A stretch of DNA of 64,000 nt from the NCBI RefSeq assembly GCF_009727055.1, contig NC_052360.1, positions 65,332,145 to 65,396,144 on the forward strand. Reading direction: 5' to 3'. A model generated the notes under the pieces. That model was given only the letters and a program-made list of their open reading frames with translations. It was not told the DNA's origin and did no database searches. A program made the position numbers and the translations under genes. Every line of letters begins with the position of its first letter. Position 1 is the first letter of the stretch. This DNA is from Benincasa hispida (Eukaryota > Streptophyta > Magnoliopsida > Cucurbitales > Cucurbitaceae). Shown piece after piece: positions 12,015 through 24,569 of this stretch.

Positions 12015-12734
12015 GCGCCACATCGTTCAAGCCCTAGAATCAGCCCTTAAAGGAGTTATCTATTTACTTACCCTTGCCTCGGGGAAGGAGTGAATTCATC
12101 TTGTGTAGCTGAGTTCACAGCTCCCAAATCAGATGAATCCCCAAAATGGTAGGTTTGAATTGGCGACCTGGCCACTTGCACCCATACAGATCAAAGGACC
12201 GCCCTCAATGGCAGGAGTTCCCAACTCACTTAGGATTGAGGTCATGTTACCTATGGTTATCTCAGTGAAGTGAAGTCTCTATCATGAACGGTGTTATATA
12301 ACGAGACGTTAACACTTCGTGGTCAGGTCTTATACAAACTCTTTGTATAGGACGCCTCCGCTCGCATGTCCCCAACACGAATGATCAGGATCAGACCATC
12401 TGTGACAAGTCACAATACTTGTGACCATTCCACAAAGCGGGTCACATCCGTAGCGTCACCAGGATAAGGTTTCCCTCCTATATCCATATACTACAGACCA
12501 TTTTTTGTTATCACTCAAGACATGATCCACTTGTATGTCACCACATATATGCTTGAGTCACATACAGATAACCAGAGATTTTATGTTTATTGGTTTGTGG
12601 TAAAGCAAATAAAACAAGTAACCGAGCAAAAATACAAGATGTGAAGTAAATATCATATATTAATAACACAAGCGTTCGTAAAAACTGTTTATAAACTACA
12701 TGACACAAGACTTTAGGGCATCAACCCCAACACT

Positions 12735-13960
12735 TCTAGCTTAGCAGAATAAAGTTTTATACCATTGTTAGAAATAAATGTTTTATTTAAAGAAAAATGT
12801 ACAGAATAATTTTGTTCAATTAAACACTTTACAGAAATTAAGTTCCTCTATAAATCAGGAACTACATATACATTGTCCAACAAAATATAACTTTTCTGTA
12901 AAGTAAGCCGGAGTCCTCCCACTGCCCTAGCTGAGATGACATGCCCATTTCCAACATGCATCGCCGCCTCTCCAGCATCTAGTTTCCGTTAGGAACTAAT
13001 TCCCTAAAATGAAGAACAAATATGGTTAGTGGTGCCTGAATCTATTGTCCAGGCTGAATCATCATTCTCCACTAAACAAGTCTCCAAAACAAGTAAATCA
13101 CATTTACTTTACTTGACCTTCTTCTCTTCTGCCAAGTATTTGGGACAGTTCTTCTTCCAGTGTCCCTGTTGGTTGCAATGGAAATAGATTCCCTTTGCAG
13201 CCTTGGCTTTATTGACGTTTGGGCAGCAGTTGGTGGGTTAGTTTTTCCCTTTCCACCTTTCTTCTTCTTCCATTTTTTGGTGCTTTTAAAAGAAGGCACA
13301 TACTTAGTTCCAGAGGTCAAACCTCTGAAGAACTTCTTAGAGGATAAGGCATCCCTTCTGTTCCTTGACTTTCATCAAGGACTGGAAATTCTGAAGCTCA
13401 TTAAACAAAGTGGTTAGATTGTAGTCAATCCTATTCATAACAGCATTGGTACGGAACTACAAAAAACTTTCAGGTAAATATTCCAGGATGAAGCTAACCT
13501 GACTGGTCTCATCGATGACAGACCCATTCATTCTCGCCACGTTAAAGTGGACCAACATGTTGAGAACGTGTTCTTGAATAAATGTCCCTTCTTACATATG
13601 GGCATTGAAGATGTATTTAAGAGCATCATGCTTGAGCTAAGCGAACGGTTGTTCGAACATTCCCCATAGGGACTCTATGATCTCATGGGCAGTGAGTGTG
13701 GGCTCATGCTTCTTGGCCAAGACTTTAGAAAGGCTTGCCAAGATATATGCTCGAACCTTTTCATTTGCCGATACCCAACGCTCATATGCCTCCCGAACGT
13801 CTCGAGCGACATTTTGAACTAGTACTGGAGGACATTCCTCCACCAGGACAAATTTCAGGTCATCGATGATTAAAACCGTATTAGTCATGTTTTTCTAGGG
13901 GATGTAATTATTTTTCGTTAACTTATCAATGACAAACATGTTTAATGTAGCGGAAGTCAT
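12735..13960 (-). pseudogene. Copia gag with start of protease, broken
   Basis: Gag packages retrotransposon RNA, and the protease cleaves the polyprotein. On the minus strand a start codon at 13958-13960 opens a frame homologous to the gag of the plus-strand copia at 42210. It contains a clear block at 13637-13888 (LKFVLVEECPP, AYERWVSANEK, LAKKHEPTL). A Lys-rich nucleocapsid part lies at 13072-13320, and a protease active-site remnant (DDSAW-IDSG type) near 13040-13065. There are in-frame stops (for example 23 codons after the start) and frameshifts. Homology then runs a little into the next region and stops at 12735 against an LTR. The rest of pol is absent. Its own 5' LTR is at 51543-53481, now 37 kb away. 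Confidence 0.8.
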
Positions 13961-14521
13961 TTTGTAAATTTGTTGAAATATACAATTTATTTATATTAGT
14001 ACTCAAGCATTACCCATATGGAAAAACCAATCAAATTTTAGCAAAATAATTTAATGCACTCTACATGACATCTATTTTGCAATAATGTTTCGGTGAGGCA
14101 GGGTAAAAGTCACTGTAAGGAAACCAGGTACCCCTTCATTGAAATGAGACCATCTCAACCAATAAACAGAACAACTTCTTGTTATTGTAACTATTAGTCA
14201 CCATTATTCGATCTAGAAACTGTTGACTAGCTTAACATTTTCTTGTAAGTATAACCCCTCATTTTAGATTCTAGAGTTTCACCTCAATGAGCCAACCGAA
14301 GGGAAAAACCAATTAGGGCAAAAATTAAAGCAATCCTATCCATTTCAGGAGTTTGAGTAAAGAGTCATACAAATGTCATCCGTAGGGGAACATAAGCAAA
14401 GGTGTCTTGAGACCGAGCATGAAAATTTACTACAAACTAATGAGAGAGACCGTGGGATGTGTTGACACACATCTTGCTCCCACTTACAATAAACACTCTC
14501 TCCATTCACCTTGGTATTGAC
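13961..14521 (-). other. Copia leader, part 1 (interrupted)
   Basis: Non-coding leader between primer site and gag of the minus-strand copia. Its complement parallels the leader of the plus-strand copia (41570-42150), including GTCAATACCAAGGTG against GTCAATAACAAGGTG. The homology continues exactly at 29442 after removing 14527-29436 and one CTATA copy. No gene. Confidence 0.75.
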
Positions 14522-14832
14522 CTATATGATAACGGGCAGAAATGCACGTTATTACAACGCAAAGATATTAAATAATGTAGGATTGCGACGATAAAAATAT
14601 GTAAAATCGTATCCAAAAGCATTAAGTTGAGAACATTGCGATCGCATGTGTCCATCGCATTAAAGCAGCTAATTTATGTATTTTGTGTAGGAAAATGCAT
14701 TGGTGCAAGGCAGAATTGCAATCCAAGGAATTCAGCGTCCGAGCGCATTAAAAGATTGCGACCGCAAAGCTATGCGATCATATGAGTTCGCGAAGATTTG
14801 CTCAAGAAGGTGGCCGCATAAAGACGGCGCAT

Positions 14833-16515
14833 TGAACGCAATTATGTATGATGCATGTCTTAAGCTATGCGTTTATGCCCATGCGTCGGAGGTCATGTGT
14901 TGGAATGAAAAGATGTGTTATTCTTATATGCGATGACCATGTATTCCTATCACAAGTTTTCTTGCCTTTTCGCCAAGTATAACGAGAACATAAGTTTCTC
15001 GGGTAATCCTAGGTCAAACACGGGTACTTGTCACTCAATAATGCTTGTGAAGCAATTCGTTTGAGGCGATGAATAAAAGTAAAAAGACGAAGTTAATGGA
15101 TTACACACTACTCCTACTCCTAACTAAAAAGATTGAGCAATGAAAGACTTGCGATGAGAATTGATAGATACACAACAACTGTAAACGCATATTAATGTTT
15201 ATTATCTTAAATCACTCGAATAATCCCAACTCGTCACACTAACTAATCTCAAACTTCTCGGTGGTCAATTGCATGACTATATCTCTATAGTGCATGGTTG
15301 TGTCGAGCATAAGACCGTGCCTATCTCTAATAACAATGCATACTTTGCTTTAGTGCGTTCCATCTCTTACCTTCTCAGGCAGTTAGATGCGGCTAATTAA
15401 CTTATAGACAAGCATTGCAACAACCCATCGACAAGCGTTGCTACAACTTTTCACCAAGCAAAGAGGATTAACTCACTATACTCGCACAATGCACACCTCT
15501 CGGTGGGTTGCTACATGCGTCCTATCTCTAGGCTATACCATTGAGTATGCGATTGCCTTTGATAAATAAATGATGAAGGTAAACGATGATAAAGATAAAG
15601 ACGATGAAGAAGATGGAATTGAAGGAATCCAGATATGCATTGATTACAAAATGTCTTAATATCTTAAGCTAAAATGTAATACAATACAGAGATCAGAGAA
15701 GAAATGAAAGACTCTGCGTCAAAGCTGCTGGTGGTGCCATGGATGGATAGTAAAGATGTCTCTCTTGAGCCCTATCTTCGGCGAAAGCTCCGGTCGTCAC
15801 TCGGACTGGTTTGTGGAGATGAAGAATTCTCACAGAAAATCTCGCTCATGCTCTCATCTGTGATCGCAAACCTCTGCCTTAGGCTTTGAAGTGAAGGTCC
15901 AAGGGCTATTGATAGAGTTTAAACGTTGATAGCAATCATGATTGCGTTCTGGCTCACTATTGCCTTTGTCGCGGTATGGGCAATGTCACATCATCTTATC
16001 TTGTTGATACTCCCAAAGTATGTGTTCGAGCTTGATTCAACTGAAGTATCAACGCATTCCACCCATCTTGCGATCACCCTTCTATTATAGTTATAACTTT
16101 GTAGCTGTAACATCCATGCGATGACCGCATTCGCTCGATGACTGCAACTTCTCATTGATGACTGCATTCGCTTGACGACCGCAACTTCTATGCGATGGAT
16201 GCATGCGACTGATGACCGCAACATCCATGCGTCGAACGTATTCGTTAGACTTTGCGATGGAGGAATTCTCCGCATGCGATCGTCTTTGCAATAGCCCGGC
16301 TTCCGCGTATGCGTCTGCTTTCTGCGTTAGCTATAAAAATAAACACTTGAACGTATAATAACGCATAATATTGGGGTTAGTGAGGATTTAGGTGTTGATT
16401 GACACAAAACTCAAATTTTCACAAATTCTAAGTATTATCACCGCATTTTCTACTTGTTAGCCCTCATAATTCTAAATAAAAGGCTTATAATAACTGGCAT
16501 TTCTGCCAGTTATCA
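14833..16515 (-). mobile_element. Solo LTR of a related gypsy family
   Basis: Inserted in the 5' LTR with TSD CGCAT (14828-14832 and 16516-16520). Read on the minus strand it starts TGATAACTGGCAGAAATGCC and ends CGTTCA, so it has TG..CA ends. Outside the TSD, the host LTR sequence continues as in the intact 3' LTR. There is no internal region. It has short imperfect repeats GATGAC(C/T)GCA(A/T)..at 16110-16240 and a GGTCAAACACGGG block near 15010. The open frames inside (for example 15704-15889) have no recognisable product. Confidence 0.85.
16110..16240. repeat. Imperfect short tandem repeats in solo LTR
   Basis: Five or so units of the form GATGACCGCATTCGCTC / GATGACTGCAACTTCT with about 17-35 bp spacing inside the solo LTR. 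They are degenerate. Confidence 0.5.
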
Positions 16516-17534
16516 CGCATCAATGTGAAAGCTTAATAAATCACGATGGGATAGAAAGCTGATGATGGTCAAATACAAATTTAGTTGACAAGCCGTTAAC
16601 AATGCACTATAGCAAGTACACTCAACTTTTTGGTGACAATTAATTGGTGCATCAGACAGAGATTTAATGACATCCCATCAGTGCAATCATTTGAGAGAAA
16701 ATGGAACTTGCATCTCTACATCTGTTCACTCTCTTTACATTACGCATGAGTAACTAAACTTCCGAATGGGTTGAGAAGCACTTAGCTAACATGACCTAAG
16801 ATCTTCATTTTATGCGATCATCTTGTCTTATGTATATGTCCATCACCCCTTTAGAGCTACTCGAGAGAGAGTCTAAAGAAAGAACCCAGAATTGAGAGAG
16901 CTAGGTTAGAATCTAGGCTTGAGAAAGTTAGATTAGAATCGCATAAGCAAGAGATAGAAACTTAGAGATAAGTTCTGTTTGTTAACATGCATCTTAAAAA
17001 TAGGTTATGGTAGTATGCGGTCGCCTTGTGTATGTGTATGTCATTCATCATCACATAGACAAGAATAGAGGCTTAGACGTAAGTCCTATAGATATCATTG
17101 TATACATCGCATGCGTCCTAAATCTAGGAACTATAGCTTTTGCATTGAGAGATGACCTGCTATTGTATGTGTGTAGCATGATCGCATAACTTGAACGCAA
17201 TCTTAGGAAGTGTTAGCTAAATCCCTTCTCAACTCGTTCCCCATATACTCATTGTAACTTTCGTTGTTATTAACTCTTTTCTAAATTCTACCTCATAGAA
17301 TCTATACCTTAAACAAACATACCAACCTACTCATTGTTTTATTTGTCACCGCAAAGGAATCAGAAATCATCGTCACATACTGTCTTCATAGTCCCTGTGT
17401 TCGACCTTGGGCTTACTAGGCAACCTAGTAGGATTGATGCTTGGATTTTGCTAGGAAAACTTGCATGTATAACATATACACCACCATCGCAGTACACATC
17501 ATTATTTCATCATATTCACAATGCATCAAGTTTT

Positions 17535-17551
17535 TGGCGCCGTTGCCGGGG
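17535..17551 (+). other. Primer binding site, tRNA-Asp type
   Basis: TGGCGCCGTTGCCGGGG lies 6 bp behind the 5' LTR end and is complementary to the 3' end of plant tRNA-Asp (including CCA) over 17 bases. It is the minus-strand primer site of the Athila-like element. Confidence 0.9.
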
Positions 17552-17656
17552 ACTACAACAGTACATATTGTGCTAACAGTAACTTTTTTATTTTCTTTGC
17601 AGACTTTCCATCTCTGTACACTGCCTCTCCCTTGGTAAGGGAAGAAGGGGTATCGT

Positions 17657-19600
17657 ATGAGCGAAGGACAAGTTCCTGAGCCTGATTACGACCCAGAGAT
17701 TGAGAGAACTTTCCGAAGAAGAAGAAGAGACAACCGCCTACATCAACAACAAGAGAGAAATCCTAACATGGCGGAGCAATAGGAAAACAGAGCAGGAAAT
17801 GCAAATAATGTCAGGGCGAACCTCATCCTCTTGGCGAACGATCGCAATAAGCCCATATGGGACTATGCGTCACCCAACCTTTATGATTTCTCACCAAGAA
17901 TCATAAGGCCAGCTCTGGACGGATCGAGGTTCGAGATGAAGCTGGTGATGCTGCAGATGATTCAAACTGCCGGATAGTTTGGCGGTAGGCGTGGCGAGGA
18001 TTCACACGCCCACCTCCGGAGTTTTATTGAAATCTGCAATACGTTTGTGTTCCCAAACATCTCCGCTGAGGAGGTTCGACTAACGTTGTTCCCATTTTCA
18101 TTGTGTGACCAAGCCCGAAAATGGGCTTATTCTCTCAAACCAGAGGAGATTACATCGTGGGAACATGTAGTAGAAAAGTTCATGAAGAAGTACTTCCCCC
18201 CGAAAAAAAACGCAAGACGGAGGAAGCTGATCACTAATTTTGAATAATATATCGATGAATCGCTCAGTGACGCGTGGGCGAGGTTTAAGCAACTGGTGCG
18301 AGATTGTCCGCACAATGGCTTACCAGATTGTTTACAAATGGAAAATTTTTACCACAGTTTGAACCCTGCATCGCAGATGGCTGCTAATGCGACAGCAGCT
18401 GGAGGTTTGCTCGACAAGACTTACGACGAGGCTAAGAACATACTTGATCGCATTTCGAAAAATCACGAAGACTAGAGAGAAAGCGATCAACGACTGAGGA
18501 TTAAAGACAGTGATGCAAGCAATGGGACCATCGCATCCCTACAAAACCAAATGAATGCGATGATGAATTTAATACAAGGAATCGTAATCAGCAGCCCAGA
18601 AACGCATAAGGGGCATGTCAATGCAATCAATCAAATGAGCGTAAGTTGTGCTACTTGCGGAGAAGGCCATCCAATGGAAGAGTGTCCGAGGAACCCACAG
18701 TCTGTTTATTTCGTGAAGAATAATCCTTTTTCCAATACTTACAACCCTGGGTGAAGAAACCACCCTAACTTCGTGCGGAAAAATCAACAACAAAATTTTC
18801 AACCAATGGCGCAAAAAGAAGGGCCGCCAGGATTTTTCTTGCGAACAAACGGTTAACCACAAAATTAAGCTAGTAGTTCGCAAGCGCCACAATCTCCATC
18901 TCTAGAGAGCTTACTGAAGCAGTATATTGAGAAGAATGAAACAGTACTCCAGAATCAAGTGACGTATATCCTGTCTCTTATACACATCTAGATGTGTATA
19001 AGAGACAGGTTTGGAAGCGCCACAATCTCCATCTCTAGAGAGCTTACTGAAGCAGTATATTGAGAAGAATGAAACAGTACTCCAGAATCAAGTGACGTCT
19101 ATCCGCAACCTTGAAATTCAGATAGGACAGATTGCGGACGAACTCAAAGTAGTCCGCAAGGGGCATTGCCGAGTTCTACTGAACTCTCGCGCAATCTAGG
19201 GAGTACGGGAAAGAAGCAATGTCAAGTTGTGACTTTGCGAGGTGGAAAGACAGTGGCAAGAGAGAAAAAGGAGCTAAGTCGGACTATTCCAGTTGCGATG
19301 GAACCATAGACCTCGTTGACTCAAGAAGAACCAGAAGAACAGAACACGATGAAACCAGATATTACGTCCATTTCTAAGCCGATAGAGCAGGAAACCGTGA
19401 AAATACAGCACCACCATTCCTCCAGAGACTTAAGAAGAAGAAAAATGATGAAGTGCAATATCATCGCTTCATGGACATGCTGAAACAATTACATATCAAC
19501 ATCCTTTTCACTGAAGTGATTGAATAAATGCCAAAGTATGTGAAGTTTCTGAAGGATATGGTGACAAAGAAAAAGAGCACAGGTAAGTTTGCATTGGTGG
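17657..19600 (+). pseudogene. Athila-like gag, broken
   Basis: The frame starts at ATG 17657 (MSEGQVPEPDYDPEIERTF). It contains the gag core (FPFSLCDQARKWAYSLKPEE near 18090-18150, then FMKKYFPPKKNARRRKL). A zinc knuckle CATCGEGHPMEEC lies near 18649-18687, and a coiled-coil-like segment SLESLLKQYIEKNETVLQNQ follows. In-frame stops occur near 17781 (after MAEQ), 17977, 18245 and 18473. An adapter artefact at 18971-19008 with an 89-bp false duplication interrupts it, so the real gene is shorter than it appears. The border to the protease region is approximate. Confidence 0.85.
18971..19008. other. Nextera mate-pair junction adapter (artefact)
   Basis: CTGTCTCTTATACACATCT (18971-18989) is followed directly by its reverse complement (18990-19008). 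This is two Tn5 mosaic ends back to back, which is the circularisation junction adapter of Nextera mate-pair libraries. The flanks 18882-18970 and 19015-19103 are copies of the same 89 bp with one difference. The insert and one copy are not genomic. Confidence 0.97.
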
Positions 19601-22600
19601 CATTAACACAAAGGGCAAAACCATTATTCCACAAAAAATGTACAACCCCGAAAGTTTAACAACACCCTACTCGATCGGCGGTTTATACATTGGTCAAGCG
19701 CTTTGCGATCTCGGGGCCAGTATCAACTTAATGCCCCTTTCAATTTTTAAGCAGCTGAATGTGGGGCAGCTGATGCCCATGACGGTGACTCTCTAGCTAG
19801 CTGACAGGTCCCTTGTGCATCCAGAAGGAAAGGTGAAAGATGTCCTGGTCTCGATTGACAAATTTATATTACTGGCAGACTTCATCATCCTTGATTATGA
19901 AGCGGACAAGGATGTACCCATCATCCTGGGACGACCATTTTTATCCACTGGTCGCGCGCAGATTGATGTGTACAAGGGAGAGATCACACTGAGCGTGAAT
20001 GGACAGAAGATCAGGTTTGATATTATCAGATCCATGAAGTACCCAGAAGAAGAAGACCTCACATATTCCGATAATGAACCCAATTTGTATGAAGAAGAAA
20101 AGTCTGAAGATGAAGATGAAATAGAGGATGTGACCGCATCCATAGTAACCTGCAATGCGATTAGAGAAACAACCACCAAAGAAGAAAAGCTGACGATGAA
20201 TGACGAGAGAAAAACACAAAAACCATCCTTGGAACAACCACCGACAGTAGAGTTGAAAACCTTGCCAAACCACCTGAAGTATGCTTTTTTTTTGGGCGAA
20301 ACAAAACGCTACTAGTAATAATTTCCTCTGCACTTCAAGAAGATTAAGAGCATGTGCTGCTGAGCATCTTGAAAAAGTACATAAAAGCAATCAGTTGGAC
20401 GCTAGTAGACATTAGAGGAATCAGCCCTACATATTGCATGCACAGGATACATCTCGAGGAGAATAAAAAAGGATCGATCGAACATCAACGTAAACTAAAC
20501 CCTGAGATGAAGAAGGTCGTGAAGAAGGAGATAATCAAATGGTTAGATGCAGGGATTATCTATCCAATCGCCGACACACGTGGGTCAGCCCCGTTCAATG
20601 TGTGCTAAAGAAAGAAGGGATGATGGTAGTCCCAAATGCAAATAATGAACTAATACCGATGAGAACCGTCACTGGCTGGCGGATCTGCATGGACTACCGC
20701 AAACTGAATGCGGCGACGAAGAAGGATCATTTCCCATTGCCTTTTATTGACCAGATGCTAGACCGCCTAGTAGGAAATGATTACTTTTACTTTTTGGATA
20801 GATATGAAGGCTACAACCAAATCATGATTGCTTCTGAAGATCAAGAGAAAACCACATTCACCTACCCCTATGGAACATTTGCATTTCGACGCATGCCGTT
20901 CGGCTTATGCAATGCGCCGAGCACATTCCAGAGGTGTATGATGGCCATCTTTTCTGAGTATCTTGAAGATTCTATAGAAATTTTCATGGACAACTTCTCG
21001 GTATACGGGCAAACATACGAAGTCTGTCTCAATAATCTAGAGAAGATACTGAGGAGATGTGAAGAGACGAACCTTGTGCTAAATTGGGAGAAATGCCACT
21101 TCATGGTGAAGGAAGGTATTGTGCTCGGGCACAAAGTCTCCAAGGACGGGCTGGAGGTAGAGAAGGCGAAAATTGAGGCGATTGAAAAACTTCCACCTCT
21201 AGCAAATGTGAAGGCTGTCAGGAGCTTCTTGGGGCATGCAAGTTTTTATCAGCCTTTTGTGAAGGACTTTTTGAAGATTGCGCGACCACTGAGTGCATTG
21301 CTGGAGGCAGAAAGAACGTTTGACTTTGATGAACAATGCCTCAACGCATTCAAGATATTGAAGAACACATTAATAACCGCACCTGTGTTGATCGCACCGA
21401 TTTGAACACAGCCCTTTGAACTAATGTGCGATACAAGCGGTTATACGATAATGGCGGTGCTGGCACAAAAGAAGAAAAGAATGCTACACCCCGTCACATA
21501 TGCGAGTAGAACCTTGAACCCTGTCCAAACAAATTACACTACCACAGAAAAAGAACTGCTTGTGGTGATCTTTCCACTGGAGAAATTTAGAGGTTACCTG
21601 CTTGGATCCAAAGTGATCGTTCACACTGACCACTCGGCAATCAAGTATTTAATGACAAAGAAAGATGCGAAGCCGAGGTTGATTCGATGGGTTCTCCTCC
21701 TGCAAGAATTCAACATGGAAATCATTGATCGTAAGGAGACAGAGAACCAGGTTGCGGACCATTTATCAAGATTAGAAAATCCAGGAGTCGACCGCAACCA
21801 GTCGGAGGTGAACACAACTTTTCCAGATGAGCAGCTATTTAAAATTGAAGAGTTACCATGGTATGCGGACATGGTCAATTTTCTGGTTTGCCAAAATTTC
21901 CTGAGAACTACACAGCCCACCAAAAGAGGCTGCTCAGACATGAATGTAAATCATATTATTGGGACGAGCCAAATCTCTATAAAAGGGGATCAGACCAGAT
22001 TTTGTGCCTATGCGTACCAGATGCTGCTCACCAGCGCATATTATAGCAATGCGATGACTCGCCACATGGAGAACACTTTGAAGGCCAACGCACAGCAGTA
22101 AAGGTGTTACAAAGTGGATATTTTTTGCCAACTTTATTCATGGACGCAAGAGACTATACAATGAAATGCGACCGGTGCCAACGCACGGGAAACATTTCAT
22201 GGAAGCATGCGATGCCCATGAATATCATCTTAGAATTGGAACTATTCGACGTCTGGGGCATAGACTTCATGGGACCATTTCCACCATCAAATGGTCACAA
22301 ATACATTTTGTTGGTCGTCGAATACGTTTCCAAATGGGTAGAAGCGGTATCGTGTGTCGCAAGGGATGTGGCGGTAGTCTCCAAATTCTTGAGGAAAAAT
22401 ATTTTCACTTTTTTTGGTACTCCACATGCCATAATAAGTGATGAAGGCTTTCACTGCATTAATAACATCACCAACAAATTGTTGCTCAAGTATAATATCC
22501 TCTATAAGGTAGCCACCACATACCATCCACAAACAAATGGTCAAGCATAAGTGTCCAATATTAGAGAAGGTGGTAAAGCCTTCATGCAAAGATTGGGCAA

Positions 22601-22655
22601 TGAAGCTGGATGATGCCTTGTGGGCATACAAGACCGCCTATAAGACACCTATAGG
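19601..22655 (+). pseudogene. Athila-like pol, protease to integrase core, broken
   Basis: The retropepsin signature DLGASINLMP lies near 19705-19735. RT occupies about 20500-21400 (GWRICMDYRKLNAATKKD, FAFRRMPFGLCNAPSTFQR). Its catalytic box reads FMDNFSVYG, with Asn at 20992-20994 where active enzymes have Asp. A frameshift lies near 20570-20600. RNase H follows from 21406 ([14 protein letters not shown]) after a TGA at 21403-21405. Integrase has CDRCQRTGN (about 22169), the first catalytic Asp in GIDFMGPFPP and the second in IISDEGFH. The catalytic Glu codon is replaced by TAA at 22548-22550. The frame is split at 22656 by a nested element and continues at 25958. Confidence 0.9.
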
Positions 22656-23455
22656 TAATGCGTTATTTTATGAAGTGGAACTATGGATGAAATATGGTGA
22701 TGGAATTGCGTTGAACAATCAAGCTATCTCAGTGGAATCCAAGCATAAACCCCATCGAGTTTCCTGGTAAGTCCAGGGTCGAACTCAGGGACTTGGGAAA
22801 ACAATATGCGGTGATAATTTTTCATGAAGACTTTGTGATAACCGGTAACTCAAGTAGTTGTTTGGTGTTGTTGGTTGCGGTAATGAAATAAATAAATGCG
22901 GCGGATTTGAGAAAAGTTTGATTATGCGATAGATGCACTAAGTATGCGGATGAACGGGTTGAGAGGTCTTTAGCTAGCGTTACCTGGGAATGCGTCAGAC
23001 TATGCGATCATGCTACACTCATGCATAGCAAATCATTTTCCAATGCAAATGCGGTGCTCCTAAGTCTAGGATGCAAGTATTGAATGCAAAAGTGTCCATA
23101 GAGCTTATTCCTAAGTCTCTACTCTTTTCCTATGCGATGATGCAAGATGCACACAAAGACAAGGTGACAGCACACAATCATATCCTATCTCTAGGATGCG
23201 GTAATAGCAAACAGTGCTTATTCCTAAGCTCCTATCTCTTGATTATGCTTTCTAATCTGACTCTCCCGAGCCTAGATTCTAACCTGAATTTTCCAAGCCT
23301 AGATCCTGTCCTTAGACTACCCACCCATATATCTCTAATGGACGAGCATACATAATACAAGATAATCGCATAGAGTGAAGTTATGCTAGCTAAGTGCTTC
23401 TCAACCCATTCAACAGATTTAACTACTCATGCATGATAAACAGAGAGTGAACAGA
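22656..23455 (-). mobile_element. 3' LTR remnant of nested Athila-like element
   Basis: Homologous to the left part of 24593-25952 (for example the shared block GTTATGCTAGCTAAGTGCTT). Homology ends near GAGTGAACAGATAT at 23455, where gag begins. The terminal dinucleotide at the left end is TA instead of TG. Confidence 0.85.
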
Positions 23456-24506
23456 TATCAGAGTAGGGATTAGTTTTCATGAAGCATACTAACTGCGGAT
23501 TTTCTGGGCATTCTTCCATCGAATGAGCGTTTCTGCAAATGACACAACTTGCAGTCGGTTGAGCAATTTCGTTGACCTGCCCTTTCTTCGCTCCCGTGCT
23601 ATTAGTTACGATGCCTTGTATCAAACTCATCATCGCAGTTATTTGATTTTGCAGGGATGCGATGGCCTCGTTGTTTGCGTCATTCTCTTTGATTCATAAC
23701 CTATGGTCGCTTTCCCGCCAATCCTCGTGATTCTTAGAAATGCAATCGAGTATACTCTTAGCCTCCTCATATGTTTTGTCAAGCAGACCACCAGCTGCTG
23801 CCGCATTGGCAGCGATCTGTGAAGCAGGGTTCAGTCCTTGGTAAAAAATCTCCATCTGCAGGAAGTCTGGTAAGCCATTATGTGGACAGTCTCTTTCTAG
23901 CCGCTTAAACCTCACTCAGGCATTGCTGAGTGATTCACCATTTTCTTGTTCAAAATTTTTTATTAATTTCCTTCTCCTGGCATTCTCGGTAGGTGGGAAG
24001 TATTTTTTCATAAACTTCTCGACGACTTGTTCCCACGAGGTTATCTGTCCCGGTTCGAGAGAATACACCCATTTTCTTGCTTGATCGCATAAGGAAAATG
24101 GGAACAAAGTGAGTTGAACTTCCTAGGTGGAGATATTCGGGAACACAAAAGTGTTGTGGATTTCTATGAACCTTCGGAGGTGGGCATGCGGGTCTTCGCC
24201 ACGCCTCCCTCCAAACTGCCCAGTAGCCTGGATCATCTGTAACATTGCCGACTTTATTTCAAACCTCGATCCGTCTAACGCTGGCCTCATGATTCCTGGA
24301 GAGAAATCGTACAGGTTTGGCGATGCATAGTCCCTAATGGGCCTATTACGATTGTTCGCCAGAAGGATGGGGTTGGCCATTATATTGTTCGCATTTGCGG
24401 CCCTTGCGTCCTGTTGTTTCGCCATTCTTGGGGTTCTATCTTGTTGTTGGCGGTTGTCTCTTAATTGTCGTCGAAATGTTCTCTCAATCTCCGGGTCGTA
24501 GTTCAC
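23456..24506 (-). pseudogene. Gag of nested Athila-like element, broken
   Basis: The minus-strand reading is closely similar to the gag of the surrounding element. It includes YDPEIERTFRRQLRDNRQQ, FEIKSAMLQMIQATGQFGG, then FPFSLCDQARKWVYSLEPGQ, FMKKYFPPTENARRRKL, and a zinc knuckle CVICRNAHSMEEC. At least three in-frame stops separate these blocks (between 24123 and 24107, near 23916, near 23694). Reading ends at the junction with the 3' LTR remnant. No pol follows, so this copy could only have moved with proteins from elsewhere, or lost pol after insertion. Confidence 0.88.
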
Positions 24507-24569
24507 CAGAGATTGAGAGTCTGTAAAGAAATTAGAAAAATTACCGTTAGCACACTGATTTTCTTAAGT

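Larger units (their letters stand above)
10505..12732 (-). mobile_element. Copia LTR, minus orientation (3' LTR or solo LTR)
   Basis: On the minus strand it starts at 12732 with TGTTGGGGTTGATGCCC and ends at 10505 with ...TTCA, matching the ends of the LTRs at 30336-33063 and 48610-50731. The flanks CTTTT (10500-10504) and CTTCT (12733-12737) could be an imperfect TSD. It sits directly against gag/pol remnants of a minus-strand copia, so it is either that element's 3' LTR after an internal deletion of pol, or a separate LTR. It contains a CGATCG array (10960-11165) and an 88-bp false duplication around the N at 11926. Confidence 0.75.
14527..17528 (+). mobile_element. 5' LTR of Athila-like element
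   Basis: Homologous to 27758-29436. After subtracting the inserted solo LTR (14833-16515 plus one CGCAT) it is about 365 bp shorter than the 3' LTR. The missing part corresponds to about 28243-28600 and includes the TATA box, so this LTR has lost its promoter. The joint is at AGAGAAAATGG near 16690-16700, where a short A-run microhomology is shared. Confidence 0.88.

Noticed and set aside
15704..15889. 61-codon open frame reading MKDSASKLLVVPWMDSKDVS
   Set aside because: Inside a solo LTR. I recognise no domain and have no evidence of translation.
18971..19008. A 38-bp perfect palindrome that looks like a hairpin, transposon end or terminator
   Set aside because: It is exactly the two-mosaic-end junction adapter of a sequencing kit and occurs twice with duplicated flanks.
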